Source: an uncultured Oscillospiraceae bacterium (GTDB taxonomy: Bacteria; Bacillota; Clostridia; Oscillospirales; Oscillospiraceae). From it: a stretch of DNA of 10,555 bases. The notes below the pieces were generated by a model. The model saw only the letters and a list, made by a program, of their open reading frames with translations. It had not been told where the DNA came from and searched no databases. The stretch spans positions 1 to 10,555 of the forward strand of contig CATZRD010000055.1 of the NCBI GenBank assembly GCA_958423465.1, written 5' to 3'. Below are positions 5,505 to 10,555 of the stretch, piece by piece. Both the position numbers and the translations under genes were made by a program. How positions within the stretch are numbered: position 1 is the first letter of the stretch; each line of letters starts with the position of its first letter.

Positions 5505-6785
5505 ATGAAACGACTGACCGCCCTGCTGCTGGCTCTGACGCTGGCGCTGGGCTGCTCCGCCTGCGGCGGCGGACCCGGCGACAGCGCCCCCGCCAACGAC
5601 AGCGCCCCTTCCGCAAACGACGCCCAGACCCCGGCGGACCCCGCCCCGGAGCCGGAACCGGAGCCTGAACCGGAACCTGAACCGGAACCGGAGCCCTACG
5701 CGATCCTGGACCCCACCGTCATGCCCGAGGGGGGCCAGCGGGACGGGGTGGCCTACGCCGCCTACGACGGCATCGTGGAGCACCTGTTCTTCCACCCGGT
5801 CATCGCCTATCCGGAGCTGGCCTTTGACGGCGACGCTCAGGAGAAGGGTCTGGACGACTACATGGTGACGGTGGAGGAGTTCAATAAGATCCTTCAGAGC
5901 GTCTACGACCGGGGCTATGTGCTGGTGGACATCGCCGACGTGTGGAGCGAGACCGCCGGCGAGGACGGGACGCCCAAGATGGTGAAGAATACCCTCTACC
6001 TTCCCGAGGGGAAAAAGCCTCTCATCTTTTCCTACGACGACACCAACTACTACGAGTATATGCTGGAAAACGGCTTCGCCTACAAGCTCATCATCGGGGA
6101 GGACGGCAGAATCTGGTCCTGGGGCCTGGACCCCCAGGGCAACGAGGTGGTGAGCCGGGACCTGGACGCCATCCCCATCCTGGACAAGTTCGTGGAGGAG
6201 CACCCGGACTTCTCTCCCTTCGGGGCCAAGGCCTGCCTGAGCCTCACCGGCTATCAGGGCATCCTGGGCTACCGTACCCAGACGGACACCCAGAGCTGGA
6301 CGGAGGAGCAGGAGGCCAACCGGCAGAAGGAGCGGGAGGCGGTGAAGCCCGTCATTGAGGAGTTGAAGCGTACCGGCTGGACCTTCGGCAGCCACACCTG
6401 GGGCCACATCCGTCTGGGCTCCGTCAGCATGGAGAAGATCCGGAAGGACACCCAGCTGTGGAAGGACGAGGTGGCCAGTCTGGTGGGACCCACCACCGTG
6501 CTCTTCTACCCCCACGGGGCCCGGCCTGACGGCGACGACTGGAAGCAGACCGGGGAGCAGTTCCGGTTCTATCAGAACCAGGGCTTCCGCATTTTCTGCT
6601 CCGTGGGCATCGAGAGCTTCAGCTATATCAAAAAGGACATCTGCGCCGTCATCTGCGACCGGCTCCACCCCGACGGCACCACCCTGCGCAGCAAGTACGC
6701 GGACCAGCGCTACGGCCAGTTCTACGACGTGCGGGAGATCATTGATCTGGACGCGCGGCCGGATCTGGGCGTGGGCTGGCAGTAA
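5505..6785 (+). CDS. lipoprotein polysaccharide deacetylase-like protein (NodB-type)
   Basis: 426 residues. The signal peptide (MKRLTALLLALTLALGC) ends in a lipobox-like ALGC, so C17 is the likely lipidated residue and the protein would be anchored outside the membrane. A low-complexity linker follows, including eight Pro-Glu pairs (about residues 48-63) that would hold the domain off the membrane or within the wall. The catalytic region shows a NodB-like first motif FSYDDTNYY (D178, D179) and the metal-binding SHTWGH (H297, H301), then LFYPHGARPD where the third motif would be. Carbohydrate esterase family 4 enzymes remove acetyl groups from peptidoglycan or chitin-like sugars. About 117 residues separate motif 1 from motif 2, more than in compact NodB domains, and the canonical R-x-P motif 3 is not obvious. 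Substrate is therefore uncertain. Start ATG has AGGAGAGG at 5486-5493. Confidence 0.88.
   Translation: MKRLTALLLALTLALGCSACGGGPGDSAPANDSAPSANDAQTPADPAPEPEPEPEPEPEPEPEPYAILDPTVMPEGGQRDGVAYAAYDGIVEHLFFHPVIAYPELAFDGDAQEKGLDDYMVTVEEFNKILQSVYDRGYVLVDIADVWSETAGEDGTPKMVKNTLYLPEGKKPLIFSYDDTNYYEYMLENGFAYKLIIGEDGRIWSWGLDPQGNEVVSRDLDAIPILDKFVEEHPDFSPFGAKACLSLTGYQGILGYRTQTDTQSWTEEQEANRQKEREAVKPVIEELKRTGWTFGSHTWGHIRLGSVSMEKIRKDTQLWKDEVASLVGPTTVLFYPHGARPDGDDWKQTGEQFRFYQNQGFRIFCSVGIESFSYIKKDICAVICDRLHPDGTTLRSKYADQRYGQFYDVREIIDLDARPDLGVGWQ
5646..5693 (+). repeat. hexanucleotide tandem repeat encoding Pro-Glu units
   Basis: Eight consecutive 6-bp units of the form CCKGAR (CCGGAG, CCGGAA or CCTGAA) encode Pro-Glu pairs in the linker of the deacetylase lipoprotein. 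Unit-length changes would keep the reading frame, so the linker length could vary between strains. Confidence 0.9.
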
Positions 6786-6821
6786 ATTTAAAAATAGAAG
6801 CGACAGATCGGAGGAATCATC

Positions 6822-7220
6822 ATGACCAAGCAGGAACTCTGCCAAAAGGCCGTCGATATGCTGGAGATGGCCTACGTCCCCTATTCCCACTTCCCCGTGG
6901 GCGCGGCCCTGGAGTGCGACGACGGCACGGTCTACACCGGCTGCAACATTGAGAACGCCGGCTACACCCCCACCAACTGCGCCGAGCGCACCGCTGTGTT
7001 CAAGGCCGTCAGCGAGGGCCGCCGGCGCTTCACCCGCATCGCCATCGCCGCCACCGCCGACCGGTTTACCGCTCCCTGCGGCGTATGCCGCCAGGTGCTG
7101 GCGGAATTTGACCCGGAGCTGACCATGGAGGTCATTCTGGTGAAGACCACCGGCGAGACCCTGGAGCTGACGCTGAAGGACCTGCTGCCCTACAGCTTCG
7201 ACAGCAGCTACCTGGGGTAA
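6822..7220 (+). CDS. cdd: cytidine deaminase
   Basis: 132-residue homotetramer-type cytidine deaminase, the normal length for the family. It hydrolyses cytidine and deoxycytidine to uridine and deoxyuridine plus ammonia in pyrimidine salvage, in the cytoplasm. The zinc site is complete: C53 and catalytic E55 in NCAERTA, and C86 and C89 in PCGVCRQ. The substrate-binding CNIENA motif is at 41-46, and YVPYSHFPVGAAL is typical of the N-terminus. The ATG at 6822 has GGAGG at 6810-6814, 7 nt upstream. It lies 36 bp after the deacetylase stop and 8 bp before the acetyltransferase, with no terminator between, so the three genes are probably co-transcribed. The functional link to the deacetylase is not evident. 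Confidence 0.98.
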   Translation: MTKQELCQKAVDMLEMAYVPYSHFPVGAALECDDGTVYTGCNIENAGYTPTNCAERTAVFKAVSEGRRRFTRIAIAATADRFTAPCGVCRQVLAEFDPELTMEVILVKTTGETLELTLKDLLPYSFDSSYLG

Positions 7221-7228
7221 GGCCGCCC

Positions 7229-7807
7229 ATGACCATCCGTTTCGCCGGTCTCCAGGACGTCCCCGCCCTGCTGGAGATCTACGCCCAATACATCCCCACC
7301 TCCGTGACCTTTGAGTACGTCCTCCCCACCCGGGAGGAGTTTGCCCGCCGGGTGGAGGCCATCGGCCGGGACTGGCCCTATCTGGTCTGTGAGGAGGGCG
7401 GCGGCGTCCTGGGCTACGCCTACGCCCACCCGGTCTGGGAGCGGGCGGCCTACCAGTGGAACGCGGAGCTGTCCATCTACCTGGCCCCCTCCGCCAGGGG
7501 GCGGGGCCTGGGCAAAAAGCTCTACGCTCTGCTGGAGGAGATCGTCCGGCTCCAGGGGGCCAAGGCCCTCTACGGCATCGTCACCATCCCCAACCCGCCC
7601 AGCGAGGCCCTCCACCGCGCCTGCGGCTTCACGCTGGCCCACCTGTTCCCCGCCGTGGGCTACAAGGCCGGGGACTGGCACGACGTGGCCTGGTTCCGCA
7701 AGGAGCTGGCCCCCGCCGGGCCGGACCCGGAGCCGGTGCGCTCCCTCCGGGACCTGCCGCCGGAGGAGGTCGCCGCGATTCTGGCCCGATACAACGCCTC
7801 CCGATAA
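7229..7807 (+). CDS. GNAT-family N-acetyltransferase, phosphinothricin acetyltransferase-like
   Basis: 192 residues, GCN5-related fold, using acetyl-CoA as donor. The N-terminal strand-helix (IRFAGLQDVPALLEIYAQYI) and TSVTFEY are typical of the Pat/YncA subgroup. The acetyl-CoA loop is RGRGLG (90-95) in LAPSARGRGLGKKLY, and the C-terminal part has ALHRACGF and GDWHDVAWFRKEL. Members acetylate phosphinothricin, methionine sulfone or sulfoximine, or other small amines, so the true substrate is unknown. A tail of about 25 residues (PVRSLRDLPPEEVAAILARY) extends beyond the usual core. The start follows the cdd stop by 8 bp. Its ribosome site is weak (GGGGTAAGG overlapping that stop), suggesting translational coupling. 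Last gene before a strong terminator. Confidence 0.93.
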   Translation: MTIRFAGLQDVPALLEIYAQYIPTSVTFEYVLPTREEFARRVEAIGRDWPYLVCEEGGGVLGYAYAHPVWERAAYQWNAELSIYLAPSARGRGLGKKLYALLEEIVRLQGAKALYGIVTIPNPPSEALHRACGFTLAHLFPAVGYKAGDWHDVAWFRKELAPAGPDPEPVRSLRDLPPEEVAAILARYNASR

Positions 7808-7809
7808 AG

Positions 7810-7856
7810 AAGCGCCCTGTCCCCATCCGCTTTCGCGGTGGAGGCAGGGCGCTTTT
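7810..7856. terminator. intrinsic terminator between converging GNAT and mnmE genes
   Basis: Perfect 10-bp outer stem AAGCGCCCTG (7810-7819) / CAGGGCGCTT (7845-7854), with an inner CCGC-TTTC-GCGG hairpin (7827-7838) and a T-run at 7853-7856. It lies 2 nt after the GNAT stop. On the minus strand the stem is followed by TTCTTTAT and lies about 30 nt past the mnmE stop, so it probably serves both genes. Confidence 0.88.
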
Positions 7857-7885
7857 CCATGCGCGTTTCCATGTCCGGTTCCCGT

Positions 7886-9262
7886 CTATTTTCCCACGCA
7901 GAACCGCTCGAAGATCCGGGAGACCATGTCCTCCCGGGCGGTGCGGCCCGTCAGCTCCCCCAGGGCGTTCTGGGCCTCCTCCACGTCGGTGAGAGCCGCG
8001 TCGGGGCTCAGGTCCAGAGCGGCCCGGGCCCGGGCCAGGGCGTCGGCCGCCCGCTCCACGGCCTGGGCCTGCCGGGCGTTGGTGAGGATCTGCCCCGCCG
8101 GGACCTCTCCCGCCGGGAACAGGTCCGCCACGGCGGCGGCCAGGTCAGAAAGCCCCTGCCCCGTCACGGAGGACACCTCCACCGCGGCGGCGGGGGCCGC
8201 CGTACCGCCGGTGAACCGGAGGCCGGGGACGCTTCCCGCGCCGGGCAGGTCCGCCTTGGACCACACCAGGATCCAGGGGACCCCCATGCCGCCGGCCCGC
8301 TCCAGCACCGCCAGGTCCTCCCCGGTCATCTCCCGGGAGCCGTCCACCACGGCCAGCACCAGCCCGGCGGACCGGGCGGCCACCACGGCCCGTTCCACGC
8401 CCAGCCGCTCTACTGTGTCCTCCGTCTCCCGCAGGCCGGCGGTGTCGATGAGCCGCAGCAGCACGCCGCCCACCTCCGCCTTCTCCTCCACCGTGTCCCG
8501 GGTGGTCCCCGCCACGTCGGTGACGATGGCCCGGTCATAGCCCACCAGAGCGTTGAGCAGGGAGCTTTTCCCGGCATTGGGACGGCCCAGGATGGCGGTG
8601 GGCAGCCCCGCGCGCAGGATCTGCCCCCGGCGGAAGGTGCTCAGCAGCGCGCGCAGCTCCGCCTCGCTCCGCGCCAGGACAGCCTCCAGCGCCCCCCGCT
8701 CCAGGTCCTCCACATCCTCGTCCGGGTAATCCACCACGGCGTAGAAGCGGCTGGAAACCTCCAGCAGGCCGTCGTACACGGACTCGATCCGCCGGCGGAG
8801 GCTGCCGCCCAGCTGCTCCACGGCGTTGCGGGCCGCCTGGGCGGTCTCCGCCTCGATAAGGTCGATGACCGCCTCCGCCCCCGTCAGATCCAGCTTGCCG
8901 TTTAAAAACGCCCGCTTGGTGAATTCCCCCCGCTCCGCCTGACGGGCCCCGGCGGCAAAGAGGGCACTGAGGCCCTCCGACAGCACCACCGGGGAGCCGT
9001 GGCAGTGGAATTCCACGCTGTCCTCCCCGGTATAGCTGGCCCCGGCGGCAAAGCACACCCCCAGGGCGTAGTCCAGGGTCCGGCCCTCCCGGTCCAGGAG
9101 GCGGCCGTAGACCATGGTCCGCCGGGAATGGGCAGACAGCGCCCTGCCGTCCGCCGGACGGAACACGGCGTCGGCGGCGGAGAACGCCTCCGGCCCGCTG
9201 AGCCGCAGCACGCCGATGGCGGAGACGGTGTTTCCCGTGGAAATGGCGGCAATGGTGTCCAT
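7886..9262 (-). CDS. mnmE: tRNA uridine-5-carboxymethylaminomethyl modification GTPase MnmE
   Basis: 458-residue GTPase, normal length. With MnmG it installs the carboxymethylaminomethyl group on U34 of several tRNAs. The N-terminal folate-binding domain (about 1-118) starts MDTIAAISTGN and contains SVEFHCHGSPVV. A helical domain follows, with the Ras-like G domain inserted (about 217-375): P-loop GRPNAGKS (226-233), switch TTRDT, and DTAGLRETED. The C-terminus ends FCVGK with the conserved Cys (C455), equivalent to the FCIGK tail of other MnmE proteins. Odd point: the G4 motif reads SKAD (335-338) instead of NKxD. The ATG at 9262 has AAAGGA about 8 nt upstream. It is preceded by a long hairpin-rich gap and ends near the terminator at 7810-7856. 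Confidence 0.97.
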   Translation of the reverse strand: MDTIAAISTGNTVSAIGVLRLSGPEAFSAADAVFRPADGRALSAHSRRTMVYGRLLDREGRTLDYALGVCFAAGASYTGEDSVEFHCHGSPVVLSEGLSALFAAGARQAERGEFTKRAFLNGKLDLTGAEAVIDLIEAETAQAARNAVEQLGGSLRRRIESVYDGLLEVSSRFYAVVDYPDEDVEDLERGALEAVLARSEAELRALLSTFRRGQILRAGLPTAILGRPNAGKSSLLNALVGYDRAIVTDVAGTTRDTVEEKAEVGGVLLRLIDTAGLRETEDTVERLGVERAVVAARSAGLVLAVVDGSREMTGEDLAVLERAGGMGVPWILVWSKADLPGAGSVPGLRFTGGTAAPAAAVEVSSVTGQGLSDLAAAVADLFPAGEVPAGQILTNARQAQAVERAADALARARAALDLSPDAALTDVEEAQNALGELTGRTAREDMVSRIFERFCVGK

Positions 9263-9306
9263 CCGATGCTTCCTTTCTGCCGCCTGACCGGCGGCGGGGG
9301 GTTCCT

Positions 9307-9419
9307 GGGGGCTGCCAGCCCCCTGTAGGGTGGGGCTTCCAGCCCCACGCCCCGGGCCTCTTTTCCCTCGCCGGAAAAGAGGCGAAAAGGGCGCTCAGGG
9401 GGGCTCCGCCGCCCCTGAG
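9307..9419. repeat. cluster of four perfect-stem hairpins upstream of mnmE
   Basis: In order: GGGGGCT-GCC-AGCCCCC (9307-9323); GTGGGGCT-TCC-AGCCCCAC (9330-9348); an 11-bp stem GCCTCTTTTCC / GGAAAAGAGGC with a 6-nt loop (9356-9383); and CTCAGGGG / CCCCTGAG (9394-9419) with a small inner stem. The first two share the core GGGGCT-NCC-AGCCCC. None is followed by a T-run on either strand, so they are not simple terminators. On the minus strand they would lie in or just before the mnmE leader. Confidence 0.75.
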
Positions 9420-9568
9420 AACCCCCGCGCCTATTTGTTGACGCGACGGCACAGATTTGTTTTCTACCGAGCCTCGCACCTGTGTCACTGAGAGCTTTCC
9501 TCGCCTACCCGACCCCTCTGCCCTACAGTGCCTACCGTCCAAAAGAGCAATGCAGTGGGCGACGGGCG

Positions 9569-9643
9569 AATAGATGGCGCGGTCCGTTGAAAGCGAGCCA
9601 AAGTTCGTCACGCTCCAATAGATGGCGCTGCCCCTTTGAAAGC
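9569..9643. repeat. two-copy direct repeat, offset 48 bp
   Basis: AATAGATGGCGC occurs at 9569-9580 and 9617-9628. Each copy is followed after 6 or 7 nt by TTGAAAGC (9587-9594 and 9636-9643), so each unit is about 27 nt. It is too short and has too few copies for CRISPR. Confidence 0.75.
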
Positions 9644-9914
9644 CCGTAGGCCCCTATCCGAAAGGCCGCCCGCAGGGCTTTCTAATGAGGAGGGCGACAG
9701 CCGAAGCCGGACGAGATGGTTCTTTAGATCAGAACCCCGTAGGGCCTGTCGTTCGGAGGCACTCGCACCTCTTCACCTCCACGGCAGTTCGCCCCAAGGG
9801 GTTCCAAGACCGTAGGTCTTGGCGCACTTTTGGGTACTTTTCCTGCGGGGGAAAAGTACCCCGCCCGTGGGTGCGGGAACCCACAAAAAACAGACTGAAG
9901 GTCAATTGAAATTT

Positions 9915-9943
9915 GAGGGCGGGGGCCAACCGCTCCCGCCCTC
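9915..9943 (-). terminator. probable intrinsic terminator after IMP dehydrogenase
   Basis: 9-bp perfect stem GAGGGCGGG / CCCGCCCTC with an 11-nt loop, starting 10 nt past the stop of the IMP dehydrogenase gene on the minus strand. The following sequence (AAATTTCAATT) is A/T-rich but only a weak T-run, hence moderate confidence. Confidence 0.6.
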
Positions 9944-9953
9944 CGACGACCGA

Positions 9954-10555
9954 TCAGTGCTGGCTGCCGCCGCCCTGTCCCTTGAGGACCACGTCGTGGT
10001 AGCCGCCCTCCACGATGGAGGTGGCGGACACCAGGGTCAGCCGGGCCTTCTCCTGGAGCTGGGGGATGGTGACGGCGCCGCAGTTGCACATGGTGGACTT
10101 CACCTTATAGAGGCTCTTGGCCACGTTCTCCTTCAAGGGGCCGGCGTAGGTGACATAGGAGTCCACGCCCTCCTCGAAGGCCAGGCCCGTACCGCCGCCC
10201 AGGTCGTAGCGCTGCCAGTTCCTGGCCCGGTTGGAGCCCTCGCCCCAGTACTCCTTCATATACTGGCCGTTGACCAGCACCCGGTTGGTGGGGCTCTCGT
10301 CGAAGCGGGCGAAGTAGCGGCCCAGCATGATGAAATCCGCCCCCATGGCCAGGGCCAGGGTCATGTGGTAATCGTGGACGATGCCGCCGTCGGAGCAGAT
10401 GGGCACATAGATCCCCGTCTCCCGGTAGTACTCATCCCGGGCCGCCGCCACCTCGATGAGGGCGGTAGCCTGTCCCCGGCCGATGCCCTTGGTCTCCCGG
10501 GTGATGCAGATGGAGCCGCCGCCGATGCCCACCTTCACAAAGTCGGCCCCGGCCT
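9954..10555 (-). CDS. guaB: IMP dehydrogenase, C-terminal part
   Basis: Partial; the gene continues past the right edge, and about 200 C-terminal residues are visible. IMP dehydrogenase oxidises IMP to XMP with NAD+, the committed step of guanine nucleotide synthesis. The visible part contains the catalytic-loop sequence VGIGGGSICITR with the nucleophilic Cys, the phosphate-binding CSDGGIVHD and MLGRYFA, a flap region containing RNWQRYD (the Arg-Tyr pair used in water activation) and EEGVDSYVTYAGPL, which corresponds to the conserved EGIEG-VPY-G segment. The loop has Gly where most homologues have Pro (GPGS), and the flap is clearly divergent, so a GMP reductase relative is a less likely alternative. 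An apparent start within the window is internal; the frame stays open to the edge. Confidence 0.9.
   Translation of the reverse strand, partial: AGADFVKVGIGGGSICITRETKGIGRGQATALIEVAAARDEYYRETGIYVPICSDGGIVHDYHMTLALAMGADFIMLGRYFARFDESPTNRVLVNGQYMKEYWGEGSNRARNWQRYDLGGGTGLAFEEGVDSYVTYAGPLKENVAKSLYKVKSTMCNCGAVTIPQLQEKARLTLVSATSIVEGGYHDVVLKGQGGGSQH

Larger units (their letters stand above)
9263..9953. other. 690-bp gene-less region with many hairpins
   Basis: No reading frame here has a convincing start signal or family resemblance. The part next to mnmE (9307-9419) holds four compact hairpins. The middle (9430-9660) is less GC-rich and carries a two-copy repeat. The far part (9641-9890) holds further perfect hairpins. 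Those last hairpins include GGTTCT/AGAACC (9718-9736), CCAAGACC/GGTCTTGG (9804-9822), the 12-bp stem GGGTACTTTTCC/GGAAAAGTACCC (9832-9861) and GTGGGT/ACCCAC (9867-9884). It looks like a dispersed intergenic element or a structured RNA; I cannot assign a known family. I see no convincing promoter for mnmE in it. Confidence 0.6.

Noticed and set aside
5349..6890. 513-codon minus-strand frame opposite the deacetylase
   Set aside because: The opposite frame encodes a recognisable lipoprotein with catalytic motifs. The minus reading has low-complexity Arg-Phe runs from the Pro-Glu repeat and no ribosome site.
7838..8905. 355-codon plus-strand frame opposite mnmE
   Set aside because: mnmE on the other strand has every family motif. 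The plus frame has no ribosome site and composition typical of antisense shadows.
9438..9475. TTGACG at 9438 as a promoter for a noncoding RNA
   Set aside because: At 17 bp the -10 position reads TTTCTA, a weak match, and no other evidence for a start exists.
9569..9643. CRISPR-like repeats
   Set aside because: Only two imperfect units, no further copies and no cas genes.
9685..9909. 74-codon plus-strand frame in the gene-less block
   Set aside because: It crosses several perfect hairpins, has no recognised family, and its composition follows the palindromes. The upstream AGGAGG-like bases (ATGAGGAGGG) lie at or after the ATG, not before it.

Overview
The window is GC-rich (roughly two-thirds G+C by eye) bacterial DNA. 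It has strong AGGAGG-type ribosome binding sites, sigma-A-like promoters and short intergenic gaps. Gene content (a split ThrE exporter pair, M19 dipeptidase, two-HKD cardiolipin synthase with N-terminal membrane helices, a lipoprotein polysaccharide deacetylase) points to a high-GC member of the Clostridia, most likely an Oscillospiraceae-type gut anaerobe of the Flavonifractor/Lawsonibacter/Pseudoflavonifractor kind. That placement is an inference from style and gene families; no rRNA is present to confirm it.

Left part, all on the minus strand (reading right to left): an M19 dipeptidase (3220-2261); then a compact operon with its own extended -10 promoter. The operon holds the large ThrE-type half-exporter (2171-1377), the small ThrE-type half-exporter (1359-892), an OmpR-family response regulator (895-236) and the start of its sensor histidine kinase (239 to the left edge). 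The last three genes overlap by ATGA junctions, so exporter and two-component system look translationally coupled. A plausible reading is that peptide breakdown by the dipeptidase feeds amino acids to an exporter whose expression or activity is tied to the adjacent sensor system.

Middle: cardiolipin synthase (5013-3433, minus) ends at a bidirectional terminator. It diverges from a 78-residue acidic protein of unknown function (5152-5388, plus). Their promoters are back to back, only 5 bp between the two -35 boxes, and both -10 boxes lie inside copies of the same short dyad. Next on the plus strand come a lipoprotein polysaccharide deacetylase with a Pro-Glu spacer, cytidine deaminase and a GNAT acetyltransferase, closed by a strong terminator at 7810-7856.

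Right part: mnmE (9262-7886, minus) converges on that terminator. Upstream of it is a gene-less stretch of about 690 bp (9263-9953) full of perfect short hairpins and a 48-bp-offset repeat, which looks like a dispersed intergenic element or structured RNA rather than coding DNA. The right edge holds the C-terminal part of an IMP dehydrogenase (minus strand).

I do not see a CRISPR array, tRNA, rRNA, insertion sequence, phage gene or obvious defence system. The most interesting items are the exporter/two-component coupling, the divergent promoter dyad with its small unknown protein, and the hairpin-rich intergenic block.
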